This document shows, one piece after another, positions 10,001-17,788 of a stretch of 57,788 bases of DNA; position 1 is the first letter of the stretch, and each line of letters opens with the position of its first letter. Position numbers and translations under genes: made by a program. Origin of the DNA: Dysgonomonas sp. 511 (lineage in GTDB: Bacteria > Bacteroidota > Bacteroidia > Bacteroidales > Dysgonomonadaceae); NCBI RefSeq assembly GCF_010501105.1, contig NZ_QVMQ01000019.1:42406-100193 (forward strand), read 5' to 3'. A model generated the notes under the pieces. It saw nothing but the letters and a program-made list of their open reading frames with translations, had not been told where the DNA came from and ran no database searches.

Positions 10001-11873
10001 TGACAGTGATCGTGCCTTCTGCCGGAGATTTATATTTCCCATATATGAGAATAGGGCGTTCGGCAAACACATCGGGTATGGCTACAGGTTCTACATCATA
10101 TACATCGAAGTCGCCCCAGTCGACAGATATATCGGTCAGTACAGGCTGCGATATTTCTTTGATGGCTTTCTTGCCCATAGCTTCGGCTTGTGTATGATTG
10201 GTGATGATATACGGTGTTCCCATTCCGGCATGCGCCAAGCCTTCTATCATATAGCGGTTTACGCTCGACCCTATCCCAAAGGGGAATAGATTAGCCTTGT
10301 TCAGATTCTCGCGGATATAATTGAACGCTTCCCTTTCTACCGTAACATAACCATCGGTAACGATGATAAAAGTCCGTGAGAAACCTTCTGTTTCTTTAAA
10401 GCTCATGGCATTCTTAACTGCCGAATAGAGCTGGGTGGAACCGCCCCCCTGCTGTTTGTCTATCACATCCATCGCTTTTTTTATATTCTCTTTTGTAGCC
10501 GCAACCGATTCTTTATAAAGCATCTTATTGCCCGACTCGAACAACATGACATTGAAACGGTCGATAGGGCGGAGTTCTGATACCAGATTACGGATCAGTT
10601 CTTTGGATACACTAAGCGGAAAGCCGTGCATAGAACCCGAAACATCGACTATAAACACATATTCGCGTGGAGGAATCTGGTCTGATGTCGGCTTCTTGGG
10701 CGGTTGCATCATCAGCAGGAAGAAGTTTTCGTCACCATGTTCGTAGCGCAACAATCCCGATTCAACCTGTCCTCCCTGCAATTCGTACTGGAGGATATAG
10801 TCGCGGTTTCCTTCATTATCTTTCGGGTTCGATAACAGAACAGATGCCCGGTCGGGTGTATCCGATTCGATAGCAAGGTTGTGCGACGCACTGCTGATCT
10901 TACGTATAGGCATACCCGCCTGTATGGTCGTCTTGATAGAAAACTCAGGTTTTTTATCGTTCTCAAACATGTCGATAGTCTGATTTACCCACTGTTCGCC
11001 CGATTCGGAATAGCGGGGACCTACTACAGTGGGGTATATAAATTCGTATATTCCGGCATTGTGTTCGAGAAGTTCGGTATATTTCATTTCCACTACGATG
11101 GTGTCGCCGGGCAATATATTGGCCACATTCATCTGGAACACATTCGGCCGATGCTGTTCGAGCAAGGTAGTTGATTTGCCTTCCGATTTGGCTTGCTCAT
11201 ATTCTTTTCGCGCCTGTTCTTTCTTCTTTATCTTTGCGTCGATGCGCCTGTCGCCTATAGTCATAGCCATAGCATATACGGCAGCCCGAGTAGAGCCGGG
11301 GAAAACATATATGGCCTCCAGCGTATCTTTACTTTGGTTGATGTATATCTGTTTTACGCAGACATCCGCAATAACTCCGGCAATATTTGCGGTTACATCT
11401 GTCTTTTTAAGAGGCATCCAGGCATCTTTCGGCGAGTTGCTTTTCACAAGGAAGTAAGGAGACAGGGATTGCCCTTCCTTGGTAGGGACAACCTTGATGG
11501 GTTCTGCCTTCTTCTTCTCCGGTTCTGTTTTTTTCGGCTCTTTTTTCTCTTCCGGCACTATGGGCGTTTCCGGCTTAACGGCTGTTGCCGGCTGCCCTAT
11601 CGGCTTCGAATTTTTTGTAGTGACCTTCATCTCCGTTGTTTTCATACCAACGAATGAAAATATGAGCGTGCTTCCCAGAGGTGCTTTTATCTCGTAATAT
11701 CCGTCGAGGTTTGTTATTGTCCCATTTGTAGTTCCCTTCTGCACTACGCTAACCCCTATTATCGGCTCTCCATCCCTGTCTTTGATGACTCCCGAAACGG
11801 TACGCATTTCCTGTGCAATAGCTGCGGTGCAGATAAACAAAAGTAGTATTGTATATAAGGTTTTGAGTTTCAT
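7002..11873 (-). CDS. VIT-VWA domain TonB-dependent receptor (SusC/RagA-like fusion)
   Basis: A 1623-residue exported protein. Order: signal peptide (1-20); CarboxypepD_reg-like beta-sandwich (about 24-86) as in SusC proteins; Pro/Glu/Lys linker (about 90-130); VIT domain (about 135-275); VWA domain (about 400-590) with a complete MIDAS (D410-x-S412-x-S414, T480, D507); the helical C-terminal region usual in VIT/VWA proteins (to about 720); Pro/Ser linker; TonB plug beginning LEEVVVVGYG (751-760) with RVRIRGNAS and the YGSRAANGVLIVTSKK end; then about 750 residues of outer-membrane barrel ending in Phe. A VIT-VWA module has in effect been placed between the regulatory domain and the plug of a SusC-like receptor. 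No SusD gene follows. It is the last gene of an ECF sigma/FecR operon. VWA MIDAS domains bind protein ligands through a metal ion; a ligand-binding or adhesive outer-membrane role is inferred. Confidence 0.85.
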   Translation of the reverse strand: MKLKTLYTILLLFICTAAIAQEMRTVSGVIKDRDGEPIIGVSVVQKGTTNGTITNLDGYYEIKAPLGSTLIFSFVGMKTTEMKVTTKNSKPIGQPATAVKPETPIVPEEKKEPKKTEPEKKKAEPIKVVPTKEGQSLSPYFLVKSNSPKDAWMPLKKTDVTANIAGVIADVCVKQIYINQSKDTLEAIYVFPGSTRAAVYAMAMTIGDRRIDAKIKKKEQARKEYEQAKSEGKSTTLLEQHRPNVFQMNVANILPGDTIVVEMKYTELLEHNAGIYEFIYPTVVGPRYSESGEQWVNQTIDMFENDKKPEFSIKTTIQAGMPIRKISSASHNLAIESDTPDRASVLLSNPKDNEGNRDYILQYELQGGQVESGLLRYEHGDENFFLLMMQPPKKPTSDQIPPREYVFIVDVSGSMHGFPLSVSKELIRNLVSELRPIDRFNVMLFESGNKMLYKESVAATKENIKKAMDVIDKQQGGGSTQLYSAVKNAMSFKETEGFSRTFIIVTDGYVTVEREAFNYIRENLNKANLFPFGIGSSVNRYMIEGLAHAGMGTPYIITNHTQAEAMGKKAIKEISQPVLTDISVDWGDFDVYDVEPVAIPDVFAERPILIYGKYKSPAEGTITVSGIAGNTAYEQKFDIAKARTENNQALRYLWARNQIRYIDDYAQYYEGSINAWRDDYGNHQRSASQIERVTNLGLKYNLLTQYTSFLAVDDVVRAAQPIKKSPTPKPTSTPQSVSAPDFQLDEDNSNLEEVVVVGYGVSRKSTLTCGVSSVSSSELLASQSLQGRVAGLQISQTSGEPGNPSRVRIRGNASIMGSNSPLVVIDGSPVEYADFSQMNMNDVESVSVLKDASATSLYGSRAANGVLIVTSKKAQQRNKMVSLSSSFSIEEPNRLPKLQRRFAQGRPDNGTPTWNTANEPFSWGPDAKSVNAPTYDAYDIFKTGYSFKNYLTLSGKSDKLFHSLKLGNNTQHGFIPESKFAENSIGLKLSSEMSRQFSFSADLDYKNSKGKRLQRGYNMSSIMQGILLTPPTFDNRTYTAGDGSQQAAGNVADNPYWTTKNNPFSDETNRLIANVNLTYKLNNAFSFKYQLNGDYLSNDAKTALNLGSAYMPTGHIMKRDEKFKSLLSRFSVQFDKHWDNFELNSTAGYEYTTSKRSIDRLDGYHLAEAGNYNIQQAGSIIPYEQSFRRHSNAIFGKVNLGYRRMIDVETAMRGEWSSINNTTLLSPSLGMGFNVHELYRSDLLTYMRVHANVSQANKEIPLYIDPVYFNSATYNLNDASQHFESREVVLSDNVKPEQIRHYGIGTNMALWNNRLNIAASWYWKKGKDQLLPTQTTASFVHLENCGTFKTNGFEAEIGAYLIQNRNFSWRSQLIFSRERNRVTNLGGRTLMLAGIEGAVGSYAIEGQPLGVLYGTAYQRDEQGRMIIGDDGFPVESSEHKVLGNPNPDWQLGWGHTLEYKRFSLSALFDYKKGGKMWNGTMSAMNYYGTSQYSADHRNTTNYIFPGVLSNGRINDIPVNFYGNNLSENRWVRYGQYGVGEDGIQDASYIKLREISLGYRIPLNLFKHGGQMKVSVFATNILLYSRYKGVDPETNLTGSSNGFGLDYFNVPGARSIGVLLNWEF

Positions 11874-11927
11874 ATATTTATTCTTTTTCTTAATTAATAG
11901 ACCTGATTTTACGCTTGACTCAGTAAG

Positions 11928-12938
11928 TTATTCGATTTCGAGTTCTAACGGATCAATATCCATAACTGCATGTTCTGCCGTTCTCACCTGAATATTCTTG
12001 ATGTATATACGGCTGTTAGGCGATAAATCCTTAATCCAGTCTTTTTGCTGTTTCGAAAACCGAGCAGAAGTGGAGCTGATGCCACTGATGAGATCGTCTT
12101 TGTCAGACAATGTGAACGAGGTGACCTGATAATTGCATTTCATACCCGGCGAAAACCATAGTTCGAGGCGTCCCGATTGGATAAGCTCCCACCGGTTTAT
12201 CCGCCCCCTTTCCATTCCGCTAACTGTGGCATAGGGTTTGTCGAGTGTAAGCACGGCAAACCGTTTTTGCTTAAATTCCCTCAATGTGCCATTCGTATTT
12301 AGTACGCGCATTGTCAGTAATGCAGTCCCTGTTTTTTGTGGACGGACTATATAATTTATCCTGTCGGCTTTGGTTATAGTGCCATTGTCTATAGTGACGT
12401 CTATTTCGGCAAATTCGTCTTCATCATCGTAAATAATAAGAGGATTGTCGGCAAGGGCATAGAGTATATCCAACTCTTCGTCTTCGGGCTCTTTAACATT
12501 CTGGGTAAGCATTGATAGTATCCCCACAGCACAACCGGGTTTCCCCTGGTCGAATGACATGACTACCTGGTAAGTCGCCGCTTTGTTGCATGCAAAGTCG
12601 AACCGTTGCAGGTCGGTAGCTGTTTGTGTGTCGAATGTGCTGCCTATGAGTTTATCCTTCAGGTATAGTTGCAGTATTACCTTTCCTTCCGATTCTTCAG
12701 CATTGCAAACATTGAAACGGTATGTGGTATTCTTGCTCAACAAGAGCGGATATTTGGCAGTGGGAATAGCTTTCCCCGGTTCGGGCCCATCAAACTTTAC
12801 CTTAAATTCGCGCAAGTACTCAGCATTGGCACCACTTTGCGAAACAGCCTTATCTACCAGTGTGTTGTCACACTGTGCGCTCATCCGACCGCAACAGAGG
12901 CAGATGGCAATCAGGCATAGTAAACCGATATGTTTCAT
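11928..12938 (-). CDS. Exported protein with GldM C-terminal-like beta domains
   Basis: A start at 12938 gives a clean signal peptide (MKHIGLLCLIAICLCCGRMSA); an upstream in-frame ATG at 12968 would add ten residues. The mature part has an N-terminal beta domain (about 30-150) resembling bacterial pre-peptidase or carbohydrate-binding sandwiches, then a segment with the cadence of GldM C-terminal domains (ALADNPLII..., VTIDNGTI, YIVRPQKTGTALLTMRV, then KPYATVSGMERGRI, a sFTLSD strand and NSRIYIKNIQVR). GldM is the periplasmic shaft of the gliding/type IX motor; here only the beta domains occur, without membrane segments. It lies between the STN protein and the VIT-VWA receptor, suggesting a shared envelope complex. 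The function is unknown and the GldM resemblance is by eye. Confidence 0.6.
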   Translation of the reverse strand: MKHIGLLCLIAICLCCGRMSAQCDNTLVDKAVSQSGANAEYLREFKVKFDGPEPGKAIPTAKYPLLLSKNTTYRFNVCNAEESEGKVILQLYLKDKLIGSTFDTQTATDLQRFDFACNKAATYQVVMSFDQGKPGCAVGILSMLTQNVKEPEDEELDILYALADNPLIIYDDEDEFAEIDVTIDNGTITKADRINYIVRPQKTGTALLTMRVLNTNGTLREFKQKRFAVLTLDKPYATVSGMERGRINRWELIQSGRLELWFSPGMKCNYQVTSFTLSDKDDLISGISSTSARFSKQQKDWIKDLSPNSRIYIKNIQVRTAEHAVMDIDPLELEIE

Positions 12939-13003
12939 AATCTTAATCTTTAATTTCGTGTATTTCATTCCTGCCGGTTGGTACCTGAATCCGGTCGGGA
13001 TGA

Positions 13004-14221
13004 TTACTTTTTTGAAAAAATGCCTATTTCGGCAGAAATTTTTACGCTATAGTTATCTCTCTCCATCTGAAACCATTGGTGAGATAATGAATAGTGCCAT
13101 GTATTGCCTCCCCCTTTGCCCGAATAATTGATGCGCTGCCCGTAATGAATGGACTTGGGCGCAAAATCATCGTTCGACCTGCGACGGAGTTTTCCGGTAT
13201 CCACGAGTTCCGAATCGTTGGCATAGAAACTGTAGTCGTTGGGGAATACGCCTTGTATGGCTACGAAAAAGCCATTAGGAGGAACAAATATCTGGTATTC
13301 GGAAAGGTTGACATCAAACCATCCGTTTGTATCTTGCGGAGGCTGAATCACAAGTATTTCCGGCAGGATATCTTTTCCGGGGGCATTGGTCAATGTATCC
13401 ACATCGAAGATACGTACACGGAAGGGAGCTTCTACGTTTCCTTTGTTGGAGAGGTGGTAGCTAACCTTGCGTATATATCCGTTCAGGTGCTTCTTGTTCT
13501 CTATGTATAAAGCTATCTGCTGTCCGTGGGTATCCAGATATATCGAACCCGTAGTGAATATATTCCTGTTCCCCAGCGTTTTGCTTTTCTTGGGGAGCTT
13601 GGTAGCTGTTACAATCACCGATTCTATATTCAGAGGTTTTTCTTTTAATGCAATCCTTACTTCGGGTTTAGCCAGCAATGTGTCGGTGCCGAATGTCCGG
13701 CGTTCGTAACCCAGGCAAGATGCTGTAAGGCTGTCGGCCAGTTCGAGTTCCGATAATGTAAATTCGAAGAAGCCGTTATGGTCGGCAACCACCCCTTTGG
13801 GTTTTCCTTTTATTTGCAGCGTGGCATAAGAGATGGGACTTCCCGATGTTTCGTGACAGATAGTTCCTTTTATGGTGTATTCTTTTACAATGATCGTTTT
13901 CTTTGGAAAAAGAATCAGTTGTCCGGCATGAACCGTGTAAGCTATTTTCTTATAGGGCGCAAACAATTTATTGAGAACCGCCAGCAGCATCTGATCCTGG
14001 GCTGCAAGTGTTACGGGGCTGCAATGCGAAAACAGGTCGCTCGAATATGAAACATGGATACCGGCCGTCGCCGCAATTTTTTCAATGGCCTTTTCCATAG
14101 GCATAGCATTCAGTGAAACGCTGATACGTTTCTCAAGAACCGTATTTTGCGCAATTATAGGAATTGTTCCTACACACAGAAATATTATGAATACTATACT
14201 TTTCAAAGTTGTTTTTCTCAT
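13004..14221 (-). CDS. Stand-alone STN + carboxypeptidase-regulatory domain protein
   Basis: A 405-residue exported protein: signal peptide (1-24); STN domain (about 28-108; KRISVSLNAMPMEKAIEKIA opening and a QLILFPKK end), the periplasmic signalling domain normally at the N-terminus of FecR-coupled TonB receptors; CarboxypepD_reg-like domain (about 115-200; TIKGTICHETSGSPISYATLQIKG and GVVADHNGFFEF); and a C-terminal beta-rich region of about 200 residues that I do not recognise. There is no plug or barrel. It lies directly downstream of fecR, so it could hand a signal from the receptor to the anti-sigma factor. The annotated ATG directly abuts a motif repeated upstream of fecR. Confidence 0.75.
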   Translation of the reverse strand: MRKTTLKSIVFIIFLCVGTIPIIAQNTVLEKRISVSLNAMPMEKAIEKIAATAGIHVSYSSDLFSHCSPVTLAAQDQMLLAVLNKLFAPYKKIAYTVHAGQLILFPKKTIIVKEYTIKGTICHETSGSPISYATLQIKGKPKGVVADHNGFFEFTLSELELADSLTASCLGYERRTFGTDTLLAKPEVRIALKEKPLNIESVIVTATKLPKKSKTLGNRNIFTTGSIYLDTHGQQIALYIENKKHLNGYIRKVSYHLSNKGNVEAPFRVRIFDVDTLTNAPGKDILPEILVIQPPQDTNGWFDVNLSEYQIFVPPNGFFVAIQGVFPNDYSFYANDSELVDTGKLRRRSNDDFAPKSIHYGQRINYSGKGGGNTWHYSLSHQWFQMERDNYSVKISAEIGIFSKK

Positions 14222-14248
14222 TAGACAAGGCTAAAAGTTAATACCCCC
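14221..14248 (-). promoter_or_regulatory. Repeat of the GGGG-N16-TTGTCTAA motif at the STN gene start
   Basis: On the minus strand GGGG is followed after exactly 16 bases by TTGTCTAA, the same words and spacing as upstream of the adjacent fecR gene. TTGTCTAA overlaps the first base of the ATG, which is awkward for a promoter serving this start. It may be an operator, a weak internal promoter or chance. Confidence 0.3.
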
Positions 14249-14289
14249 AAAAACGGAGGTAAAATATTATTTTTTCGAGGAGAAAAGTA

Positions 14290-15270
14290 TTACTGAGAGG
14301 TTAATAATATCCCGCCTGCACTATCCTCTGCCCTTATCTGTAAAGTCAGTTCGATGATTTGCATAATTTCTTCGAGGCTCAGCCGGTCGAATGTACTGGT
14401 TATTTGCAGATTGGCAATAGAACCGTCTACCGATACGGGGATGCGGTATGTATTTTCTATAACTTTGGCAACTTCACTAAGTGGCGATTGTTGGAATACA
14501 AGTATTTTTGTTTTCCACGCCAATGAATTAGGGTCGGGATTATTGTTCTTTTCCAGTTTTCGCTGTTTCGTATCGCAAATTCCCTGTTCACCTTTTTTCA
14601 GTTCTATATGTCCGGATTTCCCTTCGGCAGAGAAGTTGATCACACCGGTAGAAACGGTAACCACTACCTCTCCGGCATCTTTAGCCGCTTTTATGCCGAA
14701 CGAAGTGCCTACCACCTTCGTTTGTGTGTTGTTTGCATGTATGATAAATGGCTTGTGTGCATCGGGGGCTATCTCGAAGAAAGCTTCGCCTTCGAGATAT
14801 ATCTCGCGGGTATTGCCGGAAAATGATTCGGGGTAGCGCAGCGAGGAAGAACGGTTGAGCCAGACTGTACTGCCATCGGATAGCTTATATTCAAGCATTT
14901 CATCATCACCGGTATTCAGTGTCGAAAGGTTTTCGGCAATATAATTATTCGAGGCATCCTGCCCGGGAGTGCTTATAATGTTTATTAATATAATCACAAT
15001 AGCGGCAACTGCAGCTACACTTCCTATCAACGAAAAGAATCGCAAGGGTAAGCTCTTTTTCTTCGCACCACCGATGCGAAGGTTTACTTTCTGTAGTGCC
15101 TGTTCTACATCCGGCGTAAAATCATCGGCAGGAATTTGCTGCCATATCTTCGAAAATTCATCCATTACCCCCGGATGCTGTTCGCTCCATTCGCGGATTT
15201 GCTGTTTCTCGTCATCGTTGCATTCTCCTGCAAGATAGCGGGCAATCAACTCGTAAGGAATATTTTTCAT
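14290..15270 (-). CDS. FecR-family anti-sigma factor
   Basis: A 326-residue FecR protein. A short N-terminal cytoplasmic anti-sigma region (about 1-70; YELIARYLAGECNDDEKQQI) is followed by one transmembrane helix (about 78-98), the periplasmic FecR domain (LSDGSTVWLNRSSSLRYPESF through GEAFFEIAPDAHKPFIIH, then VVGTSFGIKA) and a DUF4974-type STN-like end (NTYRIPVSVDG...EIMQIIELTLQI). It should hold the adjacent ECF sigma factor at the membrane until the receptor/STN signal arrives. It lies about 50 bases downstream of the sigma gene with a promoter-like motif between. Confidence 0.92.
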   Translation of the reverse strand: MKNIPYELIARYLAGECNDDEKQQIREWSEQHPGVMDEFSKIWQQIPADDFTPDVEQALQKVNLRIGGAKKKSLPLRFFSLIGSVAAVAAIVIILINIISTPGQDASNNYIAENLSTLNTGDDEMLEYKLSDGSTVWLNRSSSLRYPESFSGNTREIYLEGEAFFEIAPDAHKPFIIHANNTQTKVVGTSFGIKAAKDAGEVVVTVSTGVINFSAEGKSGHIELKKGEQGICDTKQRKLEKNNNPDPNSLAWKTKILVFQQSPLSEVAKVIENTYRIPVSVDGSIANLQITSTFDRLSLEEIMQIIELTLQIRAEDSAGGILLTSQ

Positions 15271-15299
15271 ATCTGTTTTATTCTAAGTCTTGTATATTG

Positions 15300-15327
15300 T
15301 TAGACAATGGCGAAACCTGTTATCCCC
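15300..15327 (-). promoter_or_regulatory. Candidate ECF promoter before fecR (GGGG-N16-TTGTCTAA)
   Basis: On the minus strand GGGG (15324-15327) and TTGTCTAA (15300-15307) are separated by 16 bases, a -35/-10-like layout 30 bases before the fecR ATG. It overlaps the 3' end of the sigma gene. The same pair with the same spacing recurs at the next gene. Autoregulation by the operon's own sigma factor is inferred. Confidence 0.4.
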
Positions 15328-15895
15328 AAACCAATAGGTATAAAATGGAGATTAATGGCAACTTTTTAAGTTTTGGTTGTAAATAGTCGCGTAACTTCCG
15401 CAGGGCAATGCCCATCTGGTTGTCGATTGTTTTTTTCGATATGTTCAAATAGTCGGCTATCTCTTCATATGTGAGCCCCTCGTGTTTGCAGAGGATAAAT
15501 ATCTCGCGGCACCTTTCGGGCAAAGTATTTATCCCCGATTGTATCAGTGCTGCAATTTGCGCATCCGACATTTTCTCGTCGCTATCATGCCCTTCCACGT
15601 ATTCCGAATACACATCGAGGTGACGCTGCTCTGTCTGTTGTTTTTTTATAACGTTCAGTGTATAGTTACGCGCAGAAGTATATAAATATGCCTTTACGGA
15701 TGTATCGATATTGATTGCCGCAGCCTTTTCCCACAAATGGACAAACATATCCTGTACACTTTCTTCCGCATCTTCATGCGAGAGGCATATAGCAAACGAG
15801 AACCGGCACAAGGGGACATAATATTTTCGAAAAAGCATATCGAAAGCATCTTTATCCCGGTGCTTTATCCTTTCAAATAATTCAAATTCGTCCAA
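15320..15895 (-). CDS. ECF RNA polymerase sigma factor (RpoE-like, FecR-linked)
   Basis: A 191-residue Bacteroidetes-type ECF sigma factor. Sigma-2 (about 10-80; DAFDMLFRKYYVPLCRFSFAI, EDAEESVQDMFVHLWEK) and sigma-4 with helix-turn-helix (about 120-175; LPERCREIFILCKHEGLTYEEIADYLNISKKTIDNQMG) are clear. The start appears to be TTG: an in-frame TAG lies two codons upstream and no ATG is suitably placed. The last residues are hydrophobic (ISILYLLVWG). A TAnnTTTG box lies 64 bases upstream. It is the first gene of the operon that ends with the VIT-VWA receptor. Confidence 0.92.
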   Translation of the reverse strand: MDEFELFERIKHRDKDAFDMLFRKYYVPLCRFSFAICLSHEDAEESVQDMFVHLWEKAAAINIDTSVKAYLYTSARNYTLNVIKKQQTEQRHLDVYSEYVEGHDSDEKMSDAQIAALIQSGINTLPERCREIFILCKHEGLTYEEIADYLNISKKTIDNQMGIALRKLRDYLQPKLKKLPLISILYLLVWG

Positions 15896-15958
15896 TGTCT
15901 ATGTATTTTATTTTAACAGTATATTCGTTTTATATAAGAGTATTATTCATCTGGAAAT

Positions 15959-15966
15959 CAAAAATA
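15959..15966 (-). promoter_or_regulatory. Candidate -7 promoter element of the ECF sigma operon
   Basis: On the minus strand the bases read TATTTTTG (TAnnTTTG), with a TTTC about 17 bases upstream that may act as the -33 element. It lies 64 bases before the TTG start. Confidence 0.35.
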
Positions 15967-16080
15967 CACAAATTATTTCAACCGAAAGATATGAAGACCA
16001 TTTCGTACACTACGATTATTTAGGGTCTCAGCATAAAAAACAATATAAAAAGTTTTGTTTTCTTCCGTTTATTATCTTTA

Positions 16081-16110
16081 TTTGCATCATATTGTTTCGT
16101 TTTAGATTTT
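16081..16110 (+). promoter_or_regulatory. Candidate promoter of glpABC
   Basis: TTTG at 16081-16084 and TAGATTTT at 16103-16110 are 18 bases apart, close to the Bacteroidetes -33 TTTG / -7 TAnnTTTG arrangement with one mismatch. The glpA ATG is 35 bases downstream. Confidence 0.4.
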
Positions 16111-16144
16111 AATCGTTTGCTTTTAATATTTATTTAGTAAGACA

Positions 16145-17788
16145 ATGAAAGGTTTTGATGTAATAATCATAGGGGGAGGAGCAACAGGAGCCGGCATAGC
16201 ACGAGATTGCGCCAAGCGTGGAATCAACGTTTTGCTTCTCGAACAACATGATATAGCAACGGGGGCAACAGGGCGCAATCATGGATTGCTGCATAGTGGT
16301 GCACGATACGCAGTAAATGATCATGAATCGGCTAAAGAATGTATCGACGAAAATAATATCCTAAAGAAAATAGCGCCTCATTGCCTCAAGCCATCAGGCG
16401 GTCTGTTCCTTACCCTCCCCGAAGACGACCCTACCTATCAGCAGACATTTGTAGATGCTTGTTCAAAAGCCGGGATCAGCGCCGAAATTATAGATCCGAA
16501 AGAAGCCTTATTGCTCGAACCATCTGCCAATCCCGACATTATAGGGGCAGTAAAAGTACCCGATGGCTCTATCGATCCGTTCAGGCTTACTTTATCAAAC
16601 ATTCTGGATGCTAAAAAATACGGTGCAACCATCTATACATACCACGAAGTTTTGAAAATACTAAAAAATGGAGATCAGGTACAAGGCGTGGCGGTTTGGG
16701 ATAAAATAACGAAAACAGAGAAAAACATCCATGCTCCTATTGTAGTAAATGCAGCCGGTATCTGGGGGCAGAAAATGACTGTGTATGCCGATATCAATCC
16801 CGTGAAGATGCTTCCCGCCAAAGGCTCTTTGCTTATCATGGGGCACCGGCTGAACAATATTATCCTGAACAGGTGCCGCAAGCCCGCCGATGCCGACATA
16901 TTAGTTCCCGGCGAAACGGTTTCCGTTATAGGTACTACTTCTATGCGTATTCCTTACCAAGACATTGACAATCTGACCATAACCACTCAGGAGGTAGACC
17001 AACTGATAAGGGGAGGCAGCAAACTATCCCCTATTTTGGCAAAGACTAGGATATTACGCGCTTATGCAGGTGTCCGCCCATTGGTGGCAGCCGATGGCGA
17101 CATTGGCGGGCGCAATATTAGCCGGGGCATTGTATTGCTCGACCATGAAAAACGCGATGGGCTGAAAGGGTTCGTATCTATAGTCGGAGGCAAGCTGATA
17201 ACATACCGCCTGATGGCAGAAATGACAACCGACCTGATCTGCAAAAAAATGAATCTCACGGCAGGCTGCACAACAGCGTCGGACAAACTTCCGGGAGCTT
17301 TGGATGATAAAATGCCAGTAGAGTCGAACCCCTCAATCTCCCGGATGCAAAAACAAGTACTGATGTCGCGCTATGGCGATTTGTCGGGTAATATATCGCC
17401 CGAGATAAAAGACAAATATCTTGCCTGCGAGTGCGAAGAGGTATTAGCCGACGAAGTTAGGTCGGCTATCCATAAATTTCACATCAGCAACTTGTCTGAT
17501 CTTCGCCGCAGAACACGCCTGGGGATGGGCACCTGTCAGGGTACGCTTTGCGCATGTCGTGCTGCTGCTATAATGAATGAAGAAAAGGTAAGGTGTGATT
17601 ATAATGCCAAACAGGATTTGATTGATTTCCTGAACGAGAGATGGAAGGGAATGCTTCCTATAGCGTGGGCAGACACATTACGCGAAAGCGAATATATGAG
17701 CTGGCTCTATCGCGGCATGTTCGGGATGTCGGCTAAAAGCAGTCCACTACAAAAGGAAAGAGTAAGCACAGTTAAACAGACTCTATGA
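16145..17788 (+). CDS. glpA: Anaerobic glycerol-3-phosphate dehydrogenase subunit A
   Basis: A 547-residue FAD subunit that oxidises sn-glycerol-3-phosphate to dihydroxyacetone phosphate. The N-terminal dinucleotide motif is IIIGGGATGAGIARDCAKRG (about 7-26), followed by the GATGRNHGLLHSGARYA segment typical of GlpA/GlpD. The DAO-type oxidoreductase fold extends to about residue 370. The C-terminus carries a BFD-like [2Fe-2S] domain with Cys ligands in YLACECEEV and GMGTCQGTLCACR (about 420-475). The length matches E. coli GlpA (about 540). The stop overlaps the glpB start by four bases (ATGA), so the genes are translationally coupled. Confidence 0.95.
   Translation: MKGFDVIIIGGGATGAGIARDCAKRGINVLLLEQHDIATGATGRNHGLLHSGARYAVNDHESAKECIDENNILKKIAPHCLKPSGGLFLTLPEDDPTYQQTFVDACSKAGISAEIIDPKEALLLEPSANPDIIGAVKVPDGSIDPFRLTLSNILDAKKYGATIYTYHEVLKILKNGDQVQGVAVWDKITKTEKNIHAPIVVNAAGIWGQKMTVYADINPVKMLPAKGSLLIMGHRLNNIILNRCRKPADADILVPGETVSVIGTTSMRIPYQDIDNLTITTQEVDQLIRGGSKLSPILAKTRILRAYAGVRPLVAADGDIGGRNISRGIVLLDHEKRDGLKGFVSIVGGKLITYRLMAEMTTDLICKKMNLTAGCTTASDKLPGALDDKMPVESNPSISRMQKQVLMSRYGDLSGNISPEIKDKYLACECEEVLADEVRSAIHKFHISNLSDLRRRTRLGMGTCQGTLCACRAAAIMNEEKVRCDYNAKQDLIDFLNERWKGMLPIAWADTLRESEYMSWLYRGMFGMSAKSSPLQKERVSTVKQTL

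Noticed and set aside
7373..11991. Many plus-strand frames opposite the VIT-VWA receptor
   Set aside because: They are antisense shadows of a well-supported 1623-residue protein; no family resemblance or promoter.
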